NCBI RefSeq assembly: GCF_004349145.1
Contig: NZ_SMFO01000011.1
Location: forward strand, 987-64,986
Length of the DNA: 64,000 nucleotides
Origin: Flavobacterium hiemivividum
Lineage (GTDB): Bacteria > Bacteroidota > Bacteroidia > Flavobacteriales > Flavobacteriaceae
Direction: 5' to 3'
A program made the translations under genes and the position numbers. The notes under the pieces are model-generated. The model saw only the letters and a program-made list of their open reading frames with translations. It was not told the origin of the DNA and searched no databases. Shown one piece after another: positions 55,712-63,195 of the stretch; the first letter of the stretch is position 1; each line of letters starts with the position of its first letter.

Positions 55712-56197
55712 TTACCTATTTCTTTTTGATTTCTTTTTGTTGTTACCTTCTTCGTTTAGTGCCTTGTATTTTACTTTTTGATCCTCATTTAGAAAATTAT
55801 TAATTTTTCTGTCTGTAGATTCAGATAGTGCTTGAATTTCTTTTATTTTTTGGTCTTGGCTACTAGTTTCATCTTTTAATAAAATACCTTGCGATCTCAT
55901 GCTTTCTATTAAAACATTTGATATTGCAATTTCTTGCAATTGATCAAGAGTGAGTTCTGGAGTTAATTTCTCCATTATTTTCCCCACAGTTACCTCAACA
56001 GGTATTTCTTTAGGTTTGTCTTGACCTTGCGCTTGAGGTATTTGGTTCATTCTGTTATTGCCACCATATCCACCATTATTATAACCTCGATTACCATAGC
56101 CGTTATTGCCGTAGCCATTGTTTCCGTATTGTGCAGAAACGGTGTCAGCAGCTAATAAGCTAAGTGCCAAAACGAATAAAATTTGAATTGTTTTCAT
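55712..56197 (-). CDS. Exported protein with YGN-rich repeat
   Basis: A 161-residue protein with a signal peptide (to ~VSAQ, residue 23). Right after it comes a low-complexity run of about 27 residues built from NNGYG-type units, then a Gln/Pro/Lys linker. The helical C-terminal half (~70-155, GKIMEKLTPELTLDQLQEIAIS in part; NFLNEDQKVKYKALNEEG) recalls the LTxxQ helices of Spy/CpxP-type periplasmic chaperones. The end is strongly basic (KKKSKRNR). I infer a periplasmic stress-type protein with a flexible N-terminal tail. It lies between the amidase and rimO genes. Confidence 0.7.
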   Translation of the reverse strand: MKTIQILFVLALSLLAADTVSAQYGNNGYGNNGYGNRGYNNGGYGGNNRMNQIPQAQGQDKPKEIPVEVTVGKIMEKLTPELTLDQLQEIAISNVLIESMRSQGILLKDETSSQDQKIKEIQALSESTDRKINNFLNEDQKVKYKALNEEGNNKKKSKRNR

Positions 56198-56248
56198 AGT
56201 TATTTTTGTAAAATGGTTGTCAAATAGTGTTAGTTAAGAGAATAGATA

Positions 56249-57565
56249 TTACTCAGCAGGCTCTCCGTATAAATCAAATTCAGTTGCTTCGATGATTTTA
56301 ATCATAGCAAAGTCTCCTGTTTTTAAATAAAATTTAGAAGCATCAATCAGTACTTCATTATCTACATCTGGACTATCAAATTCTGTTCTTCCTACAAAAT
56401 GACCACCTTCTTTTCTGTCAATGATACATTTAAATATTTTGCCCAGTTTTTCTTGATTTAAATCCCATGAAATTTGAGATTGTAATTCCATTATTTCGTT
56501 GGCACGATCTTGCTTCACATCGGCAGGAACGTCATCTTCCAATAAATAAGCATGTGTGTTTTCTTCGTGAGAATAGGCAAAACATCCCATTCTGTCAAAT
56601 TTCATTTCTTGAACAAAATCTTTCAAAATATTAAAATCTTCTTGTGTTTCACCAGGGTAACCTACAATTAAAGTCGTACGAATCGCCATTCCGGGAACTG
56701 CTGCACGAAATTCTTTTAATAATTTTGTAGTTTTTTCTTGAGTCGTTCCACGTCGCATAGATTTCAAGATAGAATCTGAAATGTGTTGTAACGGGATGTC
56801 GATGTAATTACAAATCTTAGGTTCACGTTTCATGATCTCCAAAACGTCCATTGGGAAACCAGTAGGGAAGGCATAGTGTAGTCGGATCCATTCGATTCCT
56901 TCTACTTTAACTAGTGCTTCTAATAATTCCGCAAGATTACGTTTCTTGTAGATATCAAGACCGTAATATGTCAAATCTTGAGCTATTAAGATCAATTCTT
57001 TTACTCCGTCTCTTGCTAATCCTTCTGCTTCTTTTACAAGTTTTTCAATAGTTTGAGAAACGTGTTTTCCTCGCATTAATGGAATAGCGCAAAAGCTACA
57101 AGGTCTATCGCAACCTTCTGCAATTTTTAGGTATGCGTAGTTTTTTGGAGTCGTAGTTAGTCTTTCTCCTAGTAATTCATGCTTGTAATCTGCTCCTAAA
57201 GCTTTTAATAATGCTGGTAATTCAGTAGTTCCAAAAAACTGATCTACATTAGGTATTTCTTTTTCTAAATCGGGTCTGTATCTTTCAGAAAGGCATCCAG
57301 TTACAAAAACTTTGTCAACCAGTCCTTTTTCTTTTTTGTCAGCATATTCTAATATCATGTTTACTGACTCTGCCTTAGCATTATCAATAAATCCGCAGGT
57401 ATTGATAACAATAATGTTTCCTTCTGTTTCTGCTGGTGCTTCATGTTCCACATCTTTTCCGCTGGCACGCAGTTGGCCCATTAGGACTTCACTATCGTAT
57501 ATGTTTTTAGAACACCCAAGAGTGATCACATTGATTTTATTCTTTTTTAACGACTTGGTTCTCAT
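56249..57565 (-). CDS. rimO: Ribosomal protein S12 methylthiotransferase RimO
   Basis: A 438-residue radical-SAM enzyme that methylthiolates Asp of ribosomal protein S12. The N-terminal UPF0004 domain has the three Cys of the auxiliary cluster (Cys18, Cys57, Cys91). The radical-SAM cluster is CDRPCSFC (Cys152, Cys156, Cys159). The S-adenosyl-methionine domain (~145-360) and a C-terminal TRAM domain (~370-435, DRKEGGHFVGRTEFDSPDVDN in part) follow. RimO, rather than MiaB, is favoured by the sequence around IAQDLTYYGLDIYKKR. The -7 box is at 57585-57592 on the minus strand. Confidence 0.95.
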   Translation of the reverse strand: MRTKSLKKNKINVITLGCSKNIYDSEVLMGQLRASGKDVEHEAPAETEGNIIVINTCGFIDNAKAESVNMILEYADKKEKGLVDKVFVTGCLSERYRPDLEKEIPNVDQFFGTTELPALLKALGADYKHELLGERLTTTPKNYAYLKIAEGCDRPCSFCAIPLMRGKHVSQTIEKLVKEAEGLARDGVKELILIAQDLTYYGLDIYKKRNLAELLEALVKVEGIEWIRLHYAFPTGFPMDVLEIMKREPKICNYIDIPLQHISDSILKSMRRGTTQEKTTKLLKEFRAAVPGMAIRTTLIVGYPGETQEDFNILKDFVQEMKFDRMGCFAYSHEENTHAYLLEDDVPADVKQDRANEIMELQSQISWDLNQEKLGKIFKCIIDRKEGGHFVGRTEFDSPDVDNEVLIDASKFYLKTGDFAMIKIIEATEFDLYGEPAE

Positions 57566-57584
57566 ATATTTGTAAATTGGAGTG

Positions 57585-57592
57585 CAAAATTA
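57585..57592 (-). promoter_or_regulatory. -7 promoter box of rimO
   Basis: On the minus strand it reads TAATTTTG, an exact TAnnTTTG, 19 bp before the start codon, so the leader is short. Confidence 0.55.
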
Positions 57593-57647
57593 CGCTTTTT
57601 TATTCAAACAGTACTTGTTTGCGTTTCATTTAGCAGTTTTTTATGGT

Positions 57648-57670
57648 GCTAACCCGCTGCCATCGGGGCT
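57648..57670. repeat. Dispersed palindromic element (short form)
   Basis: The 23-bp sequence begins GCTAACCCGCT and ends ATCGGGGCT. It keeps the outer arms of the element at 16791-16866 but lacks the long inner stem. It lies in the gap between divergently placed rimO and the OmpP1 gene terminator. Confidence 0.55.
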
Positions 57671-57673
57671 AAA

Positions 57674-57710
57674 AAAAAATCCGGTTCAAGATGTTGAGTC
57701 GGATTTTTCA
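57674..57710 (-). terminator. Terminator of the OmpP1/FadL gene
   Basis: AAAAATCCG (57675-57683) pairs with 57700-57708, with a second inner TTCAA/TTGAG helix. The A run on the left gives a T tract on the minus strand. Confidence 0.75.
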
Positions 57711-57733
57711 TTTTAGTTTTGTTGATTTTTGAT

Positions 57734-59230
57734 CTATAGTTCGAACAGTAAAGTCAAAGAAACGTGGTTGTTAATGCTGTTTATTTTAGCGCCATCTGTT
57801 AGTCCTTGTGAGAAAAAACTATTTTGTGAGTCTCTTTCTGCATAAGCATAAGCTAAATCCACTTTAGTAGAGCCAAAGCTGTATCCTAAACCGGCTGAAT
57901 AACCCGTTAAATCGCCTACTGTATTTTTGTTTTTGTATGGACTTTGCTCGAAACGGTATCCTGCTCTAAGGCTCAGTTTTTCAATTTTGTATTCTGTTCC
58001 TATTCTCAATTCTGCTGTGTTATCGAATGTGTTGCTCATAAAAGTATTTACACCAGTAAATTCATTTTCAGGTTTGAATTGAGTTTTGCTGTAATCTTTA
58101 ATTGCGTAGTCAATGCTTATCAATCCCGTTCTTCCAAAAATATAAGCTAAACTACCTGTAATTTTGCTCGGAGTTTGTAATTTATATGGTGCGTAAACAT
58201 TCGTAATTCTAGGATCTGCAACGTCATTGGTGTCTGCATCTCCATTTTTACTGCTCACAGCAACTAGGCTTTGAGTGAATTCGTCATTAAGGTGGTACCA
58301 AGTTGATGATTCGTAAGCTAATCCTAGGCGTAGCTCATTAGTAACTTTTGCAATAGCTCCTAACTGAAAAGAAAAACCAGTTCCATAAGTGTATAATTCA
58401 TTGTCAAAACGCAATTTGGATACGGTATATTCATTTGTTAACGGAGCGTTATTGTCTTCATAAAAGCTAGTTGCTTGTCTGAAATCCGTAAAATGAGAAT
58501 TCAAATTTAATCCGATGTATAGTCTATCATTATAAGATGTAGCTGCATTAAAGGATAGTTTTCCATTGTATCCTTGTGAAGTGATCGTGTTTTCCTGGTA
58601 GTAATTACCTCCAGCTGGAACATTTGAAGTGTATTGAGTATTGCCAGAAGTTTCGCTTACAGGATCAATAATGAAAGCATTGTATCCTAAATAAGCTTGT
58701 TGAGCTGCAAAATCAAGTCTGTTGTAGTTTGTGTTTTCGAAATCACCAAAAGGAATTCCGTTAGCGTAACTTAGGAAATAACGATCTACTGAATTGTTAG
58801 GATTTGTTCCCGCAGAAAAAATGGTGTTATTAAAGTTATTTGTGTTCTCGTAATTAATGGCTATTGAGAATTTTTTCCAATTACTGTTTTGATTATGATT
58901 TTTAAAAACAAATACACCACCCGCTTGGTTTAGATCAAAGGAGTTGTCTTTTTCGCTTGTAGTGGTGCCAAAATAATTAGAATTGTTCTTCGTGTTTAAG
59001 CTGCTTACAGTAAACGCCGCTTGGTTATTGGAGAAAACAGCAGATCCTGCAGGATTAATGTTTAAGGATGATAAATCCCCGCCAAGTGCGCCAAAAGCAC
59101 CACTCATAGCTTGAAATCGACCGGTTCCGTTCAAATTGTTTTGCGCGTAGCGCAGAGCATCTGTGGATTCCTGTGACTGGGCTGCGTTAAAAGTGAAGCC
59201 TGTTAATAAAAGAAATAGATATTTTTTCAT
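57734..59230 (-). CDS. OmpP1/FadL-family outer-membrane transporter
   Basis: A 498-residue protein with a signal peptide (to ~AAQSQ, residue 20). The N-terminal hatch signature is clear: DALRYAQNNLNGTGRFQAMSG and AFGALGGDLSSLNINPAG (~25-62), the NPA motif typical of FadL/OmpP1. The rest is a beta barrel with many Asn/aromatic strands and a closing VSLTLLFEL with a terminal hydrophobic residue. The family takes up long-chain fatty acids or other hydrophobic compounds. It begins 48 bp downstream of the aromatic-rich lipoprotein gene on the same strand, so the two may be co-transcribed. Confidence 0.9.
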   Translation of the reverse strand: MKKYLFLLLTGFTFNAAQSQESTDALRYAQNNLNGTGRFQAMSGAFGALGGDLSSLNINPAGSAVFSNNQAAFTVSSLNTKNNSNYFGTTTSEKDNSFDLNQAGGVFVFKNHNQNSNWKKFSIAINYENTNNFNNTIFSAGTNPNNSVDRYFLSYANGIPFGDFENTNYNRLDFAAQQAYLGYNAFIIDPVSETSGNTQYTSNVPAGGNYYQENTITSQGYNGKLSFNAATSYNDRLYIGLNLNSHFTDFRQATSFYEDNNAPLTNEYTVSKLRFDNELYTYGTGFSFQLGAIAKVTNELRLGLAYESSTWYHLNDEFTQSLVAVSSKNGDADTNDVADPRITNVYAPYKLQTPSKITGSLAYIFGRTGLISIDYAIKDYSKTQFKPENEFTGVNTFMSNTFDNTAELRIGTEYKIEKLSLRAGYRFEQSPYKNKNTVGDLTGYSAGLGYSFGSTKVDLAYAYAERDSQNSFFSQGLTDGAKINSINNHVSLTLLFEL

Positions 59231-59278
59231 CTTTGGTTTGAATAAAGTTTGTGTTATTGTAAAAAGTATAAATAATGA

Positions 59279-60301
59279 CTACATTCCGCCACCTCTTCTA
59301 TTGCTTCCGCCTGATGATCTCCCGCTTCCGCTATTTGAAGAAGAGTTTGATCTCGTAGGAGAAGAGTAGTTTTCATTTCTAGAACTGTTACTGCTTGGAG
59401 TATATGTTCTTTCAGGAGCGGTGTATTCTCTTCTTGATTCGGTGCTGTTGCTTCTTGTTCGAGAAGTAGGTGTGTAGGAATTATTTTGTGTGTTGTTGTT
59501 TCTACTAAAAGTTGGACTTGTTCTGTTTTCGTTACTTCTGTTACTATTACGAAATGTGGGTGTTCTGTCAGTGCTAGAGTTATTGCTGTTTCTGTTAGTA
59601 TTGACTCTGTTTGTAGAGTAGTCGCTATAAGTTCGGTTTGCATTTACAGAACCAGAGTAGGAAGATCCTCTCCTTCCGGAACTTTGAGAATAATTTCTGT
59701 TATTATAGTATTGTCCGTTATTATAGTAATTGTTTCCGTAGTATGATGAATTCCAGCCATAATAACTTGGGTAACCCCATCCATAATAGGGATAGTTCCA
59801 TCCGAAGTTAGAATAGCCGTAGTAATAAGGAGAGTATCCCCAGTTGTAATTATTATAACCCCATCCATAGTTATTATATCCCCCCCATGCGTAATTGTTA
59901 TATCCATACCCATAATACGGATAGCCTGAGCCAAAGCCGAATGATAGATTCCAGTTGTTTGGGTATATATTAATTTGAGCTTTAGAATGATTATCTCCCC
60001 AATCATTATAGTCGTAATTCCTTTCTTGACTGCTGTACGGACTGCTATCGTTGTAATTGTCTATATCGGTAAAATAATCGTCAGATTGGCTATCATTTTG
60101 CAAATTGCTAAAATAATCTTTGTAATAATTATTGTCTTGTGGCGCAGTTTCTATATTTCTAGCGTCAGTATTACCGTAAATACCGTCTGTGTCATAATAG
60201 GAGCTGTTTTGGTACGAGCCACAAGAAACCATTAAGATGGTGAAAAACACAATTAATGGGTATTGCAAAGTTTTTCTGGTGGAAAATATATTAGTTTTCA
60301 T
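59279..60301 (-). CDS. Tyr/Trp/Asn-rich low-complexity lipoprotein
   Basis: A 340-residue lipoprotein (lipobox MVSC, Cys27). Three zones are visible: ~28-105 Asp/Asn/Tyr/Ser-rich and acidic; ~115-200 a Gly/Tyr/Trp/Asn zone with about a dozen GYNNY- and YGWGY-like units and a short NWNLSFGFGSGYPYYG start; ~205-340 a Ser/Asn/Arg/Thr-rich basic tail ending SNRRGGGM. There is no folded domain I recognise. Composition resembles prion-like, self-associating sequences. It is anchored in the envelope and probably surface or periplasm exposed. It lies upstream of the OmpP1 gene and divergent from proS. A -7 box (TATTTTTG on the minus strand) is at 60332-60339. Confidence 0.72.
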   Translation of the reverse strand: MKTNIFSTRKTLQYPLIVFFTILMVSCGSYQNSSYYDTDGIYGNTDARNIETAPQDNNYYKDYFSNLQNDSQSDDYFTDIDNYNDSSPYSSQERNYDYNDWGDNHSKAQINIYPNNWNLSFGFGSGYPYYGYGYNNYAWGGYNNYGWGYNNYNWGYSPYYYGYSNFGWNYPYYGWGYPSYYGWNSSYYGNNYYNNGQYYNNRNYSQSSGRRGSSYSGSVNANRTYSDYSTNRVNTNRNSNNSSTDRTPTFRNSNRSNENRTSPTFSRNNNTQNNSYTPTSRTRSNSTESRREYTAPERTYTPSSNSSRNENYSSPTRSNSSSNSGSGRSSGGSNRRGGGM

Positions 60302-60331
60302 ATCTATAGGTTTTTTTATTGTTGCACATTA

Positions 60332-60339
60332 CAAAAATA
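60332..60339 (-). promoter_or_regulatory. -7 promoter box of the low-complexity lipoprotein
   Basis: On the minus strand it reads TATTTTTG, an exact TAnnTTTG match, 30 bp upstream of the start codon. The divergent proS gene has a one-mismatch box (AAAATTTG, 60379-60386). Confidence 0.5.
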
Positions 60340-60402
60340 GTTAGTTTTGTGGAACTATTTAGTAAAAAATAATAGCGCAAAATTTGTGCCAAACTATTCA
60401 AT

Positions 60403-61881
60403 ATGAGTAAGAACCTTACTACAAGATCAGAAGATTATTCAAAATGGTATAACGAGTTAGTTGTAAAAGCTGATTTAGCCGAGAATTCAGGAGTTAGAGG
60501 CTGTATGGTAATCAAACCTTATGGCTATGCCATTTGGGAAAAAATGCAGGCAGAGTTGGATCGAATGTTTAAAGAAACCGGTCATCAAAACGCCTATTTT
60601 CCTTTATTTGTTCCTAAAAGTATGTTTGAGGCAGAAGAGAAAAATGCAGAAGGATTTGCGAAGGAATGTGCGATTGTTACGCATTATAGATTAAAAAATG
60701 ATCCTGACAAGCCAGGGAAATTAATGGTAGATCCTAATGCAAAGTTGGAGGAAGAGCTTATTGTGCGACCTACGAGCGAAGCAATTATTTGGTCTACATA
60801 TAAAGGATGGGTTCAGTCTTACAGAGATTTACCATTGTTAATTAATCAGTGGGCTAATGTGGTTCGTTGGGAGATGAGAACGCGTTTGTTCTTGAGAACC
60901 GCTGAGTTTTTGTGGCAAGAAGGGCATACCGCACATGCTACTAGAAGTGAGGCTGTTGAAGAATCGGAAAAAATGATGAATGTATATGCTGAATTTGCCG
61001 AAAATTTTATGGCTATTCCAGTAATTAAAGGATTGAAAACAGAAACAGAGCGTTTTGCTGGTGCTGAGGAGACTTATTGTATCGAAGCCTTAATGCAAGA
61101 TGGAAAAGCCTTGCAAGCGGGTACTTCACATTTCTTAGGTCAGAATTTCGCAAAAGCTTTCGATGTAAAATTTGCTAATGCCGAAGGAAAGCAAGAATAT
61201 GTTTGGGGAACCTCATGGGGAGTTTCGACGCGTTTAATGGGGGCTTTAGTTATGACGCATTCAGATGATAAAGGATTGGTTTTGCCGCCTAATTTAGCGC
61301 CTATACAAGTTGTAATTGTGCCAATACATAAGACGGATGAACAATTGGCAGAAATTACTGCTGAGGTTAATGTATTAATTGCAGAATTGAAAAAACTCAA
61401 TGTTTCGGTTAAGTATGATGACAGAACGACGCAGAAACCCGGTTTTAAATTTGCTGAATGGGAATTAAAAGGGGTGCCTGTTCGAATTGCGGTAGGTCCT
61501 AAAGATTTAGAAAACGGAACTTTTGAGGTGGCTCGAAGAGATACTTTGACAAAAGAAACAAAGGCGAAAGACGGAATTGCTACTTTTATTAGTGGTTTGC
61601 TAGAGCAAATTCAAGAAGACTTGTTTAATAAAGCTTTAAATTATAGAGATACTCATATTACTGAGGTAAATAGTTTTGAAGAATTTAAATCAGTTTTAAA
61701 TGATAAAGGTGGTTTTGTATCAGCGCATTGGGACGGAACTGCAGCGACTGAAGAAAAAATCAAAGACCTTACAAAAGCTACCATTAGATGTATTCCTTTG
61801 GATGGTGTAGAAGAGGTGGGAAGCTGTGTTCTCACTGGGAATCCTTCTGTTAAAAGAGTTCTTTTTGCTAAGGCCTATTAA
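60403..61881 (+). CDS. proS: Prolyl-tRNA synthetase (short, archaeal/eukaryal-like type)
   Basis: A 492-residue class II synthetase that charges tRNA-Pro. It has no INS editing domain, so it belongs to the ProS type 3 group found in Bacteroidota, some other bacteria, archaea and eukaryotes. Class II motifs: motif 1 region [20 protein letters not shown], motif 2 [21 protein letters not shown] (cut), motif 3 [21 protein letters not shown] (in part). The anticodon-binding domain (~290-400, PIQVVIVPI) precedes the C-terminal extension with the final AY, as in this type. Length is normal. The tRNA-Glu/rpsT cluster follows with its own promoter. Confidence 0.96.
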   Translation: MSKNLTTRSEDYSKWYNELVVKADLAENSGVRGCMVIKPYGYAIWEKMQAELDRMFKETGHQNAYFPLFVPKSMFEAEEKNAEGFAKECAIVTHYRLKNDPDKPGKLMVDPNAKLEEELIVRPTSEAIIWSTYKGWVQSYRDLPLLINQWANVVRWEMRTRLFLRTAEFLWQEGHTAHATRSEAVEESEKMMNVYAEFAENFMAIPVIKGLKTETERFAGAEETYCIEALMQDGKALQAGTSHFLGQNFAKAFDVKFANAEGKQEYVWGTSWGVSTRLMGALVMTHSDDKGLVLPPNLAPIQVVIVPIHKTDEQLAEITAEVNVLIAELKKLNVSVKYDDRTTQKPGFKFAEWELKGVPVRIAVGPKDLENGTFEVARRDTLTKETKAKDGIATFISGLLEQIQEDLFNKALNYRDTHITEVNSFEEFKSVLNDKGGFVSAHWDGTAATEEKIKDLTKATIRCIPLDGVEEVGSCVLTGNPSVKRVLFAKAY

Positions 61882-61908
61882 TTTTTTTAATTTTTTTTAG
61901 GTCTGCTA

Positions 61909-61938
61909 TTGTACTTCTCAAAAATAGTTGTATTTTTG
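61909..61938 (+). promoter_or_regulatory. Promoter of the tRNA-Glu cluster (-33 and -7)
   Basis: TTG at 61909-61911 and TATTTTTG at 61931-61938 are 19 bp apart, a good Bacteroidota -33/-7 pair. A start near 61943 would give a short 5' leader before the first tRNA. Confidence 0.7.
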
Positions 61939-61958
61939 CATCCGCATTAGAGAAGCAA

Positions 61959-62030
61959 GGCCCGTTCGTCTATCGGTTAGGACGCATGGTTTTCATCCAT
62001 GTAAGAGCGGTTCGATTCCGCTACGGGCTA
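61959..62030 (+). tRNA. tRNA-Glu (anticodon UUC), copy 1
   Basis: A 72-nt cloverleaf without encoded CCA. The acceptor arms pair (GGCCCGT with ACGGGCT, first pair G-T), the D arm holds GGTTAGGAC, the anticodon stem CATGG/CCATG encloses TTTTCAT with anticodon TTC, and the T arm has GGTTCGATTCC. Identical to copy 2. Confidence 0.95.
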
Positions 62031-62076
62031 CTACTTTTTTATTGCGTGTTAAATTTCTTCATTATAAATGAAAAAT

Positions 62077-62148
62077 GGCCCGTTCGTCTATCGGTTAGGA
62101 CGCATGGTTTTCATCCATGTAAGAGCGGTTCGATTCCGCTACGGGCTA
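62077..62148 (+). tRNA. tRNA-Glu (anticodon UUC), copy 2
   Basis: Identical over all 72 nt to copy 1, starting exactly 118 nt after it. The 46-nt spacers on either side of this copy are not similar in sequence. Confidence 0.95.
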
Positions 62149-62153
62149 CAAAT

Positions 62154-62174
62154 TTAATCTAGAATCTAGATTAA
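62154..62174. repeat. Perfect 10-bp inverted repeat between tRNA genes
   Basis: TTAATCTAGA (62154-62163), one base, then its perfect complement (62165-62174). It lies between tRNA copies 2 and 3 and may form a processing or transcript-attenuating hairpin, although it has no T run. Confidence 0.5.
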
Positions 62175-62194
62175 TCACTAACTTAGGAGGATAT

Positions 62195-62266
62195 GGTCCG
62201 TTCGTCTAGGGGTTAGGACGCCAAGATTTCGTCTTGGTAACAGGGGTTCGATTCCCTTACGGACTA
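62195..62266 (+). tRNA. tRNA-Glu (anticodon UUC), diverged copy 3
   Basis: A 72-nt cloverleaf again 118 nt after copy 2. Acceptor GGTCCGT/ACGGACT; the anticodon stem CCAAG/CTTGG encloses ATTTCGT, anticodon TTC. It has G at position 37 instead of the A of the other copies, and A32 and T38 could pair, which is unusual for tRNA-Glu. The T arm is AGGGG/CCCTT with one G-T pair. It lies 36 bp before rpsT. Confidence 0.88.
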
Positions 62267-62302
62267 CAAAAAAAGAATAGTAAAAGAAAAAAAAATAATA
62301 AA

Positions 62303-62554
62303 ATGGCAAATCATAAGTCAGCTCTAAAGAGAATTAGAAGTAACGAAAAGAGAAGAGTATTAAACAGATACCAACACAAAACTACGCGTAATGCAATCAA
62401 AGCATTAAGAATAGCGACTGATAAGGTAGATGCTACATCTAAACTGTCAAATGTGATTTCTATGATAGATAAATTAGCTAAAAAGAATATCATTCATGAT
62501 AACAAGGCGTCTAATTTAAAATCTAAATTAACGAAACACGTAGCTAAATTGTAA
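62303..62554 (+). CDS. rpsT: Ribosomal protein S20
   Basis: An 83-residue basic protein starting at 62303 (MANHKSALKRIRSNEKRR), the conserved N-terminus. The open frame continues upstream into tRNA copy 3, which rules out earlier starts. S20 is a primary 16S rRNA binding protein of the small subunit. Its gene is directly behind the tRNA-Glu genes with no terminator between them, so they likely share one transcript. A terminator follows. Confidence 0.96.
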   Translation: MANHKSALKRIRSNEKRRVLNRYQHKTTRNAIKALRIATDKVDATSKLSNVISMIDKLAKKNIIHDNKASNLKSKLTKHVAKL

Positions 62555-62577
62555 TTATTACATTTTATATATAACAT

Positions 62578-62609
62578 AAAAAAAGCTCCTTTTTAAGGAG
62601 CTTTTTTTA
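62578..62609 (+). terminator. Terminator after rpsT
   Basis: AAAAGCTCCTT (62581-62591) pairs with 62595-62605 around a 3-nt loop, followed by a T run. Confidence 0.85.
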
Positions 62610-62752
62610 TGCTTATAATTCAAGGTTTTTTTCGGAAAAGTGTAAAACATAGCGACTAGCTAGTTGATTTTGAAATCAAATCAATTTTCTGGTTCTGCGT
62701 GCTTTTTAAAAGGAAAAAAGGGTTTGCTTCGTCGGATATTATTTAAAAATAA

Positions 62753-63187
62753 TTACTGTTGTAGTAGTTTTTCTTGTGGCTCTTTATTGGATAAGTAATC
62801 TAACATAGAGATTGTTATGGGTTTGGCTAAGAAATCAATAACCATAGGATAATTTTTTGCTTTTTCTAAGTCTTCTGGGTCAATTGTTGACGAAAGGATA
62901 ACGACTTTTGTGCTGGTATTAAAGTCAGAATAATCATCACTCATGAAACAATCCAAAAATTCCCAGCCGCCCATTACGGGCATGTTTAGGTCTAAAAAGA
63001 TTAATTGAGGTTGTTTTTTAAGATTAGAACCGGTTTCATTTAGTTTTATTGATTCAAAGTACTGAAGCGCTTCTTCTCCGTTCTTGGCTGTAGCTATCTC
63101 GTTTGAAAAAGTAGTTTTACTAATCACTTTTTTGCATAACATTAGAGTTATTGGGTCGTCATCAACACATAATATTAGGTCTAGCAT
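62753..63187 (-). CDS. Single-domain response regulator
   Basis: A 144-residue receiver domain with no output domain: acidic pocket DDD (9-11), phospho-acceptor Asp66 in IFLDLNMP, Thr/Ser in VVILSST (~98), and Lys in FLAKPIT (~122). It lies only 8 bp after the histidine kinase gene on the same strand, so the two form a two-component pair. It probably signals by protein contact or phosphorelay. It resembles the stand-alone receivers often paired with PAS kinases in Flavobacteriia. Confidence 0.9.
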   Translation of the reverse strand: MLDLILCVDDDPITLMLCKKVISKTTFSNEIATAKNGEEALQYFESIKLNETGSNLKKQPQLIFLDLNMPVMGGWEFLDCFMSDDYSDFNTSTKVVILSSTIDPEDLEKAKNYPMVIDFLAKPITISMLDYLSNKEPQEKLLQQ

Positions 63188-63195
63188 AGTGTTAT

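Noticed and set aside
59254..60235. Several overlapping frames on both strands inside the low-complexity lipoprotein
   Set aside because: They follow from the biased, repetitive Tyr/Asn/Gly codons. Only the 340-codon frame has a lipobox and start signals.
62195..62266. Possibility that tRNA copy 3 has another identity
   Set aside because: Counting stem and loop positions gives a 7-nt loop with anticodon TTC, so it remains tRNA-Glu; only base 37 is odd.
62234..62302. Upstream extension of rpsT
   Set aside because: The extension lies partly inside tRNA-Glu copy 3, and S20 starts at the conserved MANHKSA.
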